From Karalla daura (Eukaryota > Chordata > Actinopteri > Chaetodontiformes > Leiognathidae): a stretch of 64,000 bases of DNA. This document shows positions 1 to 9,900 of the stretch, in pieces (the stretch's first letter is position 1; each line of letters begins with the position of its first letter). The notes below the pieces were generated by a model that saw only the letters and a program-made list of their open reading frames with translations, was not told where the DNA came from and searched no databases. The translations under genes were made by a program, and so were the position numbers. Location of the stretch: assembly GCA_029224185.1 (NCBI GenBank), contig CM055201.1, positions 4,121,418-4,185,417 of the forward strand, read 5' to 3'.

Positions 1-1640
1 ATTAGATTTTCAGTATCTCCAATAAGTCAATTGCAGGGATTACTGCCACTCTTATCTTACTTCTAGGCAGACACATATTGCACAAATACTTAAGGCTATC
101 GTTCACAAATTTGAAATACTAGGGTTTTTGTTTTGCATTCCACTTTTGTAAGTTCCTTTGAAAGTGTTTTCTGTAACCGTCTCCTCAAGTGTACTGAATC
201 TGTATAAAGACACCATGATCATCGAGGGAGCACGCTCGCTTCTGGTTGGAGCGCGGGACTCCAGAAACGGCTCTTCGACAGGTAGCATCTGTGTCCCGTG
301 CTGGTCCATGTACAGTAGAGGCAGTTCAGTTATCAATTCTTCCAGAGGATCGGAGGACATGCGGCATTGCTATGCAGTGCAATAGCTTTCGATTGACAAG
401 TAATGCATCTCTTAAGTTATTGTTAGGAACCTAAAATGTTTCTTTTTATATATATATATATATATAGATTGAAGACAACCATGTGGCTGTCGTCGTCTCT
501 ATTGTAGTTACATTGGTTTTGTTGCCTTATCACCCGTGAGTTACTTTTAATTTAACCAAAAGTCATTTGTAAGTCGGCGGCGCCTAAGAATGTCTTCAAC
601 CTGTGTTATGGCGAGGGAAGTCATGTCGATGCTTCAGTAACAAGGTTTGAGTTCTTGCTTTGTCCCATTAAAAAGCTGTTGCTTCAAAAATTCCTGCACA
701 AGTTTATGCAATCTTGCACTCGGTGACGGAGAAAATCAAGAAAGTTTCAGAATTTCAAGATGAAACATTGCGCTACTAAACAGGGTTGTCACTCATTTCC
801 TAAATTCCAAACATGTGTCATCTGTGTTTTCCACAGTTGCACTTGTCACTTTTAACGCCAGCTACATGGTAACATTAGACCCCCTGACCCTCTGGTCTCT
901 AAAGCAACTTTTTACTTTGTCCTACTTGGTCTAAAGAGTTAGCTGCTACACATGAAGTACTTGTTTTGTCAAGGTATTTCCCAACCTGAGACTGATGTAC
1001 CAGGTGATCAGCATTGGTATATCCTGGTGAATAGACCCTCATGAGTTGGCTCTAGTCACGTGACAAAGCGAATGACGTTATGGACAAGATTCATGATATA
1101 AACGCTAGATGTCGCCTTCAGCTTCTGAGCGTCATTGTTATCGCCGCCATATCGGGACAGAGTTCCCATTTAACTGTGCTTCTGTACTGTATGTCCAGTA
1201 CCAAGTGCGTAGTGTTGTTGCAAGGGTACTAACTGGGGCCTACTAGATACACATGAAGTCATAGCTTCTTATTGACACCTGTGTGTATTGCATAGTTCAA
1301 TCTTTTAGTTATTTTCCCAAAATTGTAGGAACAAGCAGAGTTGTATATGAAAATAAATCTTCTCTATGCCAGATCCTGTGGTTTGCACTTTCTCTGGCAC
1401 AGACTAAATTCTAGAAAATGTATGGAAAAGGTTTATTACTCTTTAAAGGCTAAAATTCAGTTGCCCTATAACTCTCAGCAACACCTTCACATTACACGTT
1501 CAAACTCACTAAAACATATAAAAAATGCAGTCCATTAGAGGGATGAAGGTAGCTAATAAAGTAACCTGACATTCTCGATTCTCTGAAATGTCTTTAAAAA
1601 AAGACGGACTTCCAAATTTCCACCTGAGCAACTTGACTAC
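1..1640. other. 5' flank of C2orf42, no confident gene
   Basis: AT-rich flanking DNA. It contains a short (TA)n run at about 447-466 and scattered short ORFs. A stretch at about 1040-1180 (a CACGTG-type box, then a segment rich in gccgcc) has the look of an interspersed repeat end, but I cannot name a family. One opposite-strand ORF is listed separately. I see no other gene here. Confidence 0.5.
103..360 (-). CDS. Possible opposite-strand exon or ORF, 85 codons, unknown
   Basis: An open frame of 85 codons reads leftward from an ATG at 358-360 to a TGA at 103-105. The predicted peptide starts MSSDPLEELITELPLLYMD and has a mixed, protein-like composition rather than low complexity. I do not recognise a family. 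The base at -3 of the ATG is not a purine, so the start context is weak. I see no strong splice donor that would extend it. If real, it would lie divergently (head to head) from C2orf42, about 1.4 kb away. It could equally be a chance ORF. Confidence 0.2.
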   Translation of the reverse strand: MSSDPLEELITELPLLYMDQHGTQMLPVEEPFLESRAPTRSERAPSMIMVSLYRFSTLEETVTENTFKGTYKSGMQNKNPSISNL

Positions 1641-1650
1641 AAACATTTAG

Positions 1651-1800
1651 ACCACATTTCCCATGATTTCCTGCGCCAGAAGCGTCTTTCCCCGCCTTTT
1701 TTTGTCACGTGGCCAATGGGGACCAATGGGGAGTGTCGTTACAGGCGCAATGCGGTGGTCGGGATGTAAGGAGGAATGGCGACGGTCGAGACGGTTTTGG
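1651..1800 (+). promoter_or_regulatory. TATA-less promoter of C2orf42
   Basis: A compact cluster of core-promoter motifs lies directly upstream of the first exon. A segment at 1651-1675 (accacatttcccatgatttc) resembles the ZNF143/THAP11 element. A perfect CACGTG E-box lies at 1706-1711. Two CCAAT boxes on the same strand lie 10 bp apart at 1713-1717 and 1723-1727. A ggaatggcgac segment at 1773-1783 resembles a YY1 initiator-type site. There is no TATA box. This arrangement is typical of housekeeping vertebrate promoters. The exact start site is inferred, not seen. Confidence 0.6.
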
Positions 1801-2174
1801 AGGCCAGGGCAGAGCTGAATTTGACCAAACAAAAGCGGAACACAGGTAGTTTAACCATTACTTGTCAAAAACACTCGCAGATCAAAGCGGTGTGTGATAG
1901 TGGTCGAGCTGTGTGTCTATAGCCAGATGCTGCTGCCTTGAATACAGACATTTTGCAAAGAGACATGCTTTAACTGTAATGATGTTGGCAAATAGTTACC
2001 AAAAACTCAAGAAGCATCTGTGATTCCCAATAAAGTTCCGCTGTGTCATTTCTTTAAAAAAATAAATCCATTATTATGATTGTTGTTACTTGCAATTCGC
2101 TCATTTTTCCTGTCATGTCATACATTTTTGTCGTCAATTTCACCCTTGGTTCAGGTTTACGTCTGAACTCCTAA
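1776..2174 (+). promoter_or_regulatory. Upstream ORF (29 codons) in the C2orf42 5' leader
   Basis: Exon 1 appears to end at 1845 (cacag before gtagtt) and exon 2 to begin at 2155, after a pyrimidine-rich tract ending ttcag. Joining 1776-1845 to 2155-2174 gives an ORF starting at ATG 1776, in a strong context (G at -3 and G at +4). It encodes 29 residues beginning MATVETVLEARAELNL. Its TAA stop at 2172-2174 shares its last base with the first ATG of the main frame, giving TAATG. A second small uORF starts at ATG 1750 and stops inside exon 1. The role is inferred: it would limit or couple translation of the main ORF. Alternatively exon 1 could join another exon. Confidence 0.4.
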
Positions 2175-5100
2175 TGAGTGTCCCAAAAATGGAGGCTGAG
2201 GTCACGGTGTCCACTTCGTCCGCCGCGGCCTTACCCACCGCCCCGCAGACGTCCACCGTCCAGGCCAGCCTGGCAGCAAAGCTGCGGGACGGCAGGAAGG
2301 CCGCGTCCACCACCCCGTCCTTCCTGTCCAACCTGGGCCGGGCCACCTTGCGCGGCATCCGCAAGTGTCCGCAGTGCGGCTACTACAATGGCACCCGCGG
2401 GCTCAGCTGCAAGAACAAGGCCTGCGGCGTCTCCCTCCGGCACGCCGCGCCCGCCGGCAGGGGCGGCAAGAAGAGTGCGGTGGAGGTGGTGAAGGTGATC
2501 ATAGACAGCGAGGAGCGGGGTGGAGTGGGGGGCGGCGGCGGCGGCGGCGGCGGAGGAGGAGCGGGCCTGGCGGGCGGCTCGGGCGCGGGGGTGCAGGTGT
2601 TCTCGGTGTGCCAGAGAGGAAGAGGGGCCACGTCCGCACAGCTGGGCTTCGTGGAACTGGTTCCCACCGACACGGCCATCGCGACGGGCGACGGGGCCAC
2701 CCTGCTGACCCGCATCAACCTGGGACGCTGCTTCATGCCGTCTTGCCGGCAGGGTCAGAGGTCAAACCAGGGCGAGTCGGAGCCAGCGGTGGCCAGCTCC
2801 AAACCGACGTCGGACAGCCTCTGCGTGCACATCAAGCAAGCCATCGAGGGCCACAGCTGCGCCACGCCGCTCACCCTGAAGAGCTCGGTGCTGGAGGGCC
2901 TGCAGGCCTCCATGCAGGCCAGGGAGGAGCTGTGGAGGCTGGCCACGGAGTCCCCGGGGCCCCTGGTGCAGCGCATCGCCAGAGACACCCTGGTGGTCAA
3001 GTGCCACACTGATTCCCAGCACCCCCTGGGGCTGCTGCACCTCACCGTGGGCGCGGGCGGGCTCTCCGAGGCGTCCAAGGGCGAGAGGCGGGGCAGGGAG
3101 GCGCAGAGCGGCGTGTTCCACTGCGCCTGTCAGCTCAGCAGCAGCCGGAGGAGCAAGGGCGGCGCCGAGGGGAGCGCCGGGCCCCCGAACGCTCACCCCG
3201 CACCCGGCTCCGCTCCGCCGCAGCAGCCCTGTCTCCACTTCTACGCCTGCGTGTGCGCCTTTGCCAGCGACGAGAAGCTGGCTGCAGAGTTTGCTGCTTT
3301 CATCAGCTACACTCCCAGCGGTACAGTAGTTTTCCAGTTTTTGGAGAACGCGCTGATTGTATCAGAGGAAATGTCAGCATATTCGCCATATTGTCAAATG
3401 AGTCTCAATGGCTTGAAATGACCTGTTGCTCAATGCGTTGCTCCTCGTGTTCTTCCCCTCAGGCGTGCAGCAAAACGCCGCCAGCAGAGTCATTTGCCCC
3501 GGTGAGAAGTCCCTGCACCTGACCGATCCGCTCAACTCCCACCCGCACAAAGCCAAGAAGCCTCGTCTGGAGGACTCTCTCTCGGGTGCTCTTCATCTCT
3601 CCATTAGATTAGAAGCGTCAATGCAGGACGATCATCTGCGGCGCCTCCGTCTGAACCTTCCACTGTCCTCTCTCTCTCTCTGTCCGCTTCTCTTTCCGTG
3701 TCTGTCTGTCTGTCTGTCTTTCACTTCCTGCCCCCCCCCCCCTCCGCGCCCCTCAGCAGCCTCTACCTCTGGGGGAGGGGACGAGGGAGTGTCAGCCCCC
3801 GGGCCGAGGAAAGCCGGGCTGAGGAGAGCCCCTGGTCCTGTTGGGCTGAAGGCTCCAGGTGCTGCTGTCTCCCTCCCTGTCTCTTTCTGCCTGTCTGCCT
3901 GTCTGTCTGTCTGTCTGACTGGCTCTGGTGCCTCCAAACGGAGCAGATAAAGAGGCTCGTGTTTGAGGTTGTGCACTGCCTAATCTGTGCGTGTCTGTTG
4001 CAGGGGGTAACCAGGTTGTGGACGAGCACACGGTGACCATGGGCTTCCACCAGTGGCTGGCCGGTGTCACCGAGAGGATCCATCAGACCATGCACTACCA
4101 GTCCGACGGTAGATCCAAGCGCCGATGTTGCATGTTTAGAAACAAAACATTTCATTTCGTGAAGCGAGGCTAACCAATGCGGGACTTGTTGACGTGTTGC
4201 GCACTGTCACAGACGCTGTCGTCGTTGTTTTCCCACCAGGGAAGCCGCAGCCTCTGGTTTACCACGTCCCCCAGGAGTTCTTCAACGCTCTGCAGCACCG
4301 CCTGTCGCTGGGCTCCAAGAAGAAGCGGCTGCCCAACTTCACCACAGGTGCGGCACCGCCGATCGCCCTATGGCGCCCTCAGTGAGGACGCCAGTGCCGT
4401 GCTGCGACGTCCTCGCGGTGGACAGTCTTGTCCGAGTGTTGGCTGGACAGCTCTCTCTCTGTTTGCGTTGTGCCTCAGCGTTCGTCAAGGGCGACGGCCT
4501 TCACCTCGGCTCGTCCAAGTACACCTGGCACATCACCAACGTCATGCAAGTCAAGCGGATCTTTGACACCCCAGAGGTACGCACCTGCCCCGTGCACCAA
4601 TCTGCCCTCTGGTCTGTCATCCTCTCCCTCTCGCTGCCTCCCCCGCCGCTCTCCGCCCTCACATTCGTTGCTGGATTGATGCTTGTGAACACTAAGCCAT
4701 TGATTCCCTCCCCTCCCCCCTCCTCTCCATCCGTCCTCCTAAGCTGCCTCTGGAGCTCTCTCAGAGTTTTGTGAAGAATATCGACGGCTCCTACTCGCGC
4801 TTCCGCTGCCCCGAGCCACCACCCGAACCGGAGCTGCCGGAGGGCCTCAAGACGGAGCGGCCGCAGGCCATACGGCCGATGGAGCTGCGCACCTTCCTCA
4901 AAGTGGGTGAGTGTCGGCCTCCCCGTTCCTCAGAAGCGGCCCGCCGCCGCCAGCCGCATTTCCATTGTGCCGTTGTGTTGCGGTGTGCGCAGGCCCCGGG
5001 TCCCCGGACCAGAAGGAGGCGGGCCCCTTCGTGATCGAGTGGATCCCGGACGTCCTCCCCCGCTGTCAGATGGGGGAGCTCAGGATCGGCTTTGAGTTCG

Positions 5101-5231
5101 GCCACCAGCAGAGCGGGCAGCCGGAGCCCAGCGAGAGGGGGGCCGTCGTGGAGAGAGGCGCTCGAATCAAGTCGGAGTCGGCTCAGCCCAAGCTGCCCAA
5201 GGCCATCCAGGTCCTTCAGATGGTTGTCTGA
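2174..5231 (+). CDS. C2orf42 orthologue, SWIM-like zinc-binding protein, 8 coding exons
   Basis: Coding exons are 2174-3320, 3463-3585, 3757-3858, 4004-4108, 4240-4347, 4479-4576, 4744-4906 and 4993-5231. All introns are GT-AG and the total is 2085 nt, or 694 residues. The human protein is about 574 residues. Identity rests on conserved stretches such as LGRATLRGIRKCPQCG (residues 54-69), FASDE (363-367), ERIHQTMHY (481-489), KYTWHITN and FVIEWIPDVLP. Visible features in order are a CX2C-X10-CX4C cluster (C65, C68, C79, C84), an 11-glycine run (119-129), C186/C191 with C217xH219, and C317xC319 with C353xH355. The last two pairs resemble SWIM zinc-finger ligands. Residues 424-457 are rich in Gly, Pro and basic residues. 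The molecular function of the family is not established; nucleic-acid binding is an inference. ATG 2189 (Met6) has a stronger start context than ATG 2174 and begins Met-Glu as in human, so the true start may be 2189. The very GC-rich first coding exon contrasts with the AT-rich surroundings. Confidence 0.93.
3620..3960. repeat. Pyrimidine-rich introns with CTGT runs around exon 3757-3858
   Basis: The introns either side of this exon carry (TC)n, (CTGT)n and poly-C runs, for example at 3668-3720, 3731-3742 and 3890-3920. They supply unusually long polypyrimidine tracts next to the exon and are low-complexity sequence, not coding. Confidence 0.8.
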
Positions 5232-5761
<530 letters not shown>

Positions 5762-5974
5762 TCAAATCCCTGTGCCACCGTATGGGGCATCACAGTGGCA
5801 GATGAGCTGTATTTTACGCAAAACGACAGCTGTTGGTCAAGCCGACAGAACTGCTGTATGTGAGTGGAAATGAAATGCGAGTGAAGAATATTCCAAACCT
5901 TTCCCTGAGGTATAGCCAAGAACCCGGTCGTTGTTAAAACACCAGTTTTGTCTCGTCTCGTCGGGTGTCGCAAC

Positions 5975-5980
5975 AATAAA
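5975..5980 (+). terminator. Candidate poly(A) signal AATAAA for C2orf42
   Basis: This is the first canonical AATAAA downstream of the C2orf42 stop, about 745 bp away and beyond the compound microsatellite. Use of the site is inferred from position only. Confidence 0.3.
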
Positions 5981-6539
5981 CACGCTCACTGGACAACATG
6001 TCTCCTTAATGGCCACCAAACCAACACGTCCAGCCACCGTGGGCGCACATCTGCACGACTCATTCACGCGGGTAAACGCGGCGAACCGGTCAATCGTTAT
6101 TGGGAGGAAGTCATCGTTTGTAACGCGGAACCATAGCCTTGTAGGCTCGTCTGACATCCCCCAGAACGAGAACGAGGCAAGGCGACGCATGACCGGGAGG
6201 CGAACCGGACGGTCCGAGGGCCGCGACAGGCCTGTCCCTCTGCACCTGCTGTACACGCTCCTGCCAGCAGAGGGAGCCCCGAGCCCGCTCTTCCACCAGC
6301 TCGGGTCCAAAAGGAAAGGACCCCGCAAATCGGGCACAGGCCGAGGAGGCGCGTTTTCGTACTTCGGCCGGACCTGTCTCTCTCACGCGCGCCTCCGAAA
6401 ACGTGTCCAAATGTTCGCGAATTAATTAAAGATTACACGTTGACGCCACGGGAGCCATGTCACGGCAAATTGAAGCGCGCCCCTCGCAATAGCAGCTTGC
6501 GCGCATCCACATCAGGGGTGTAGGCGGAGAAGGACTGTA

Positions 6540-6760
6540 GGCAGAGAATACACCCTTCACAGGTCTCGAGCCCAATACGGGACACACTCACACACACCCT
6601 TCACCCTCACAGTCACACTATGGGACAATGTCTCCAGTCCACCTAAAAATGCATGTTTTTGGAGTGAGACCCCCGGTCTGAATGGGATTTGAACCTGTAA
6701 CGTGTTTGTCGTGAAGGGCCAGCGCTCTCCACTTCATAAAACCATACACAACGTTTTGTG
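6540..6760 (-). repeat. SINE-like teleost interspersed repeat, degraded copy, reverse orientation
   Basis: The order of blocks (cacactatgggacaatgtctcc, atgcatgtttttggag, gggatttgaacct, then a segment like cagcgctctccact) follows a repeat seen at 44785-45085 and, in the other orientation, at 47715-47965. The gggatttgaacct block is the complement of a tRNA-type B box, which suggests a Pol III-derived origin. Confidence 0.55.
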
Positions 6761-7599
6761 AGACGCCACAATTGGCCGTTCGTTAAAGTCGTCGTGATCG
6801 TTGGGCAAATAATCGTTGACCATTAAGCTCCTCCCGTAATCATGTACTTGTGAGTGACAATGGTCTCAGATGACGGTCAATGAGGCAAGCGAAGGTCATT
6901 GGAGGTCGCCCTGAGAGGAACAAGAGCAGCTGTACTGGGTTTCACGGCCGTCCAGCAAACTTTTTTTCGGGGAAACATCGGCCTGGACCGATGCGGTGGA
7001 CAGGACTGACAGGGAGAGATATGTCGCTATCCGTCAGTGCTGCAGGCGTGTCTACAAAAAGGGGCTCGGTGAATAAAGACGGAGAGGCAAAGTTTCGGTT
7101 GAAGCAGTCCTCAAAACCACATGTCAAGTGGAATGTGAGGTCCGGGGCCAAGCCCGCTCCGTCGGCCCCTCTCATTATACGATCGTGCGAGTGGGAGCAG
7201 CCAAGATACGGCCGGCTACGTCTGCGCGTCTGTCAACACCGGGCCGCAGACACGCATCCAGCAGACAGCTCTCTCCCAGCCCCGTCAGTCCACATTATCT
7301 CGACGGGAGATGATCTCCCCCCATCGCATGGACTGCGTTTGCCGTCACGTAGAGATTGCCATCTCGCTGCGCCTCCTCGCTGCCTTTTTGTCGTGGCACG
7401 TTTTGGGGTCGAGAGCGCGTTTGCGTCACTTGGAAACCGCGCGTCGCAGATGTTTTCCTTCAGCGATAATCCACTTCCTCCTACCTCACATTAATCAGGA
7501 CTCGCCGGTGTCCATTCATCCACTGTGCTCTCACGTTGCCCAGCGCTTTCATCATCCCCCCTTGTCCAAATGGCTTTACGATAATGGCGCATTACAATA

Positions 7600-9110
7600 A
7601 AAATGTGAAGTGGGCCAATACACATTCCTATGAATAGACAAGTCGGCTTAAACAATACCATCGGACCGTGTCGGTCGCTAAATTAGCTCGCTGGATCCAT
7701 TGCGCCGTGAGCACTTGCCCCACAGAGAATTTTATGGTATTTCTTTACCTCATTGTTTTGCTTTTACAGTCCCCAAAATTTACTGTTTTAGGCCCGTCTC
7801 AAGCCTCTCCTGCACAGATTTACAGACGCAGCCGGCAGCTGTCCTCAGTGGGAAAGCACTAAAAGCCCGCCGTATACTACCTGCTCCGCACCGCGCCGCA
7901 GGCGGATAAAAGTGAACATATTGCGGAATTTAGGAAACTATGAGCGAGACGCAAGTGCATAGAGTACAAATGGGCAAGCAGTCCCTAGCTGATAGGTCAG
8001 CGTTCTGTTTACAGCTCATTATCACTGCCCCCTGGTGGCCCAAACACCTGTTATTACAGATGAAATATTTGACCGATTTTAATGACCAAATGCCACAACA
8101 GTACCCAGTGGTGAGTCAATTTACATGGACAGCAATTTTCTGAATATTGATCGTTTGCTCAATAAGCTGGTAATTCAATTATAGCCTGCAGGCGAGTTGT
8201 GGGTATTATATTGCATTCTTATTTGTGTTTACATGCAAGAATATGTGGTAGGGTTGATGCAGAACGACATAGCCACATTACGTCCTCTGTATGATTTGTT
8301 CCAAATATGACTTTATGCAGGTTAAAATCATGCAAACCTGTTCACATTGTAGTACCTTATTCACACTCACTGCTTATTCTGGATAAGCCTCAATATTGCT
8401 CAATATCCATGTAGAAGGAGGCATGTGATATCTTTTTGTATTGACCAAAAAATCTTACACGCTAGCTGCTGATTGCTAATGCTAAAATGATAATACAAAA
8501 ATGATACTTTGATTTGATTTGACAGGTGCATATATTTCTGATGGCTCCCACTGAGACTACAGGGTGAGCATGAAAACAGTGATCCAGTAGCAATGCTAGA
8601 AGTCAGTGGAGATCGTAACAGATTTATAGCTATTTGGTAATTCAGTGATATTTGGGCAGTTGAGTAGAAGTCACAGGATCACCATTGTTGTTTTATCTGT
8701 AATAAACCCAATATCTGTACCAAATCTCAGGTAAATCCAATTGAATGGCTGCGGAGTTAATTCCCTGAAACTAACAATCAACTGTGAGGCAGCAGAAAGG
8801 TAAAGGTCAGACTGCTGCTATTAATGCAGACCACACTGTGATGTGATAAAGTCCGTGTGTGCCATCATTTTGGTACTTTGTTGTTGCGGCGTCCTTGGAC
8901 ATAGTTACTGTAAGTTTTAAAGTCTGTCATCACCTGAAACAACCCTGTAATAACAAGGTCTGAGAGGTCATGACAAGCTGCACGCAATCAGTAGATACTG
9001 TGCTTTGCCCCTTTGCATTCGAGCTGAACTGAAACATTAAAAAGAGGAAAAACCTCGAGGAAACACCATTCATCGGTTGCAGGGGTCAGCAGTTTCGGAG
9101 CCAAATGAAC
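7600..9110. other. AT-rich unique and repeat-derived DNA, no gene
   Basis: Contains a MITE-like repeat copy at 8125-8240 (listed separately) and a segment at 8690-8790 (ccaaatctcaggtaaatcc) that reads like an old interspersed repeat. I see no coding exon here. Confidence 0.4.
8125..8240. mobile_element. MITE-like repeat with tttacatg ends
   Basis: Left end tttacatggacagcaatttt and right end tgtttacatgcaagaatat are imperfect inverted copies about 110 bp apart, enclosing gaatattgatcg-type AT-rich sequence. Similar ends occur at 18210-18365 and 61110-61400. The form suggests a short non-autonomous DNA transposon or hairpin-forming repeat. The family name is unknown to me. Confidence 0.4.
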
Positions 9111-9179
9111 AAGGCAAAAAAAAAAAAAAACACACACACTATCAGAGCTTTCCCGGCATATTAGATACGCATAGTCAGT

Positions 9180-9900
9180 GCACCTGCACTCAACGCGGCA
9201 CGCACTGATCTAATGGTGCGAGCGGAGGTGGAAACAAACCTGCCAGCAAACGGCCTGGCCGCCAGCCGGGAGAGAAAGCGTCCGGCTGAGAGGACTTGTC
9301 GACACGTTTGTGACGCCTGACGACAAACCGTGACACGCAGCGTTTCTGCGGCCGTGAGACAAACCCCCGGTCGAGCGCGGCCATTAACCCGTCGCCGGGC
9401 CCGAGGCCGGGACGCAGGCAAAGGCGAGGGGGCCGCACGTCGGCGGACGGGGAGCCAATGGAGCGCTTACCCGGCAGCCTCTTGAGCGCCGCCTGTCAAT
9501 CGCGGAGTCAATCAAGCAAATCCAGCTTCAGCCTCCCTTGACCATCCGCGTCTCAGTTCCCCGGGTGTTTCTGGTGATTGCCGCCGACTGCACAACGACC
9601 CACTCCGGCTGATATGAGGGGAGGCGAAATCAGCCCCGAATGATGGATGAATTTGTGGGGCGAGTCGATTTTCAGACCCTCGGCCGAGGAGGAAGGGTTC
9701 AGTGCATAGCAGAGAGGATCTTTAACAGCAGGCTGTCGGATTGAAATCACTGTGGTGGATCACCTCAGACATCGACCGGCTCAGGAGATGTTAGCAGTGG
9801 AGCTCCTCAACGGAGACGACACACGGCTTTCTCCTTCTCGAATGGCTGGCGAGCTGCTGATTCATTAACTTGACAAACGGCCCGTCCGCAGGCCTCGTTT
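9180..9900. promoter_or_regulatory. CpG-rich candidate regulatory block
   Basis: Sequence of high complexity and elevated CpG follows a poly(A)/(CA) run at 9116-9139. It includes a ccaatggagcgc segment at 9456-9467 and a sequence rich in tcaatc and caagcaaatcc at 9495-9525. Open frames on the minus strand (9161-9438) look like GC-driven artefacts. It may be a CpG island or a conserved noncoding element. Confidence 0.3.

Larger units (their letters stand above)
5930..7560. other. CpG-rich region with long unassigned ORFs on both strands
   Basis: CpG dinucleotides are frequent here compared with the flanks, especially at 6020-6420 and 7130-7480. Overlapping open frames of about 165 codons occur on both strands (5837-6337 minus, 5931-6425 plus), and one of 204 codons on + at 6880-7494. 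None shows a domain I recognise, and high GC lengthens chance ORFs. A poly(A)-like AATAAA lies at 5975-5980. The region could be a CpG island, a degraded mobile element or regulatory DNA. Confidence 0.4.

Noticed and set aside
2178..3238. Several long frames overlapping the first large C2orf42 exon on both strands
   Set aside because: They are GC-driven shadows of the real frame, which alone matches the C2orf42 family and joins to the downstream exons.
6660..6700. Functional tRNA gene suggested by a B-box-like block
   Set aside because: No cloverleaf or A box could be found; the block belongs to the SINE-like repeat.
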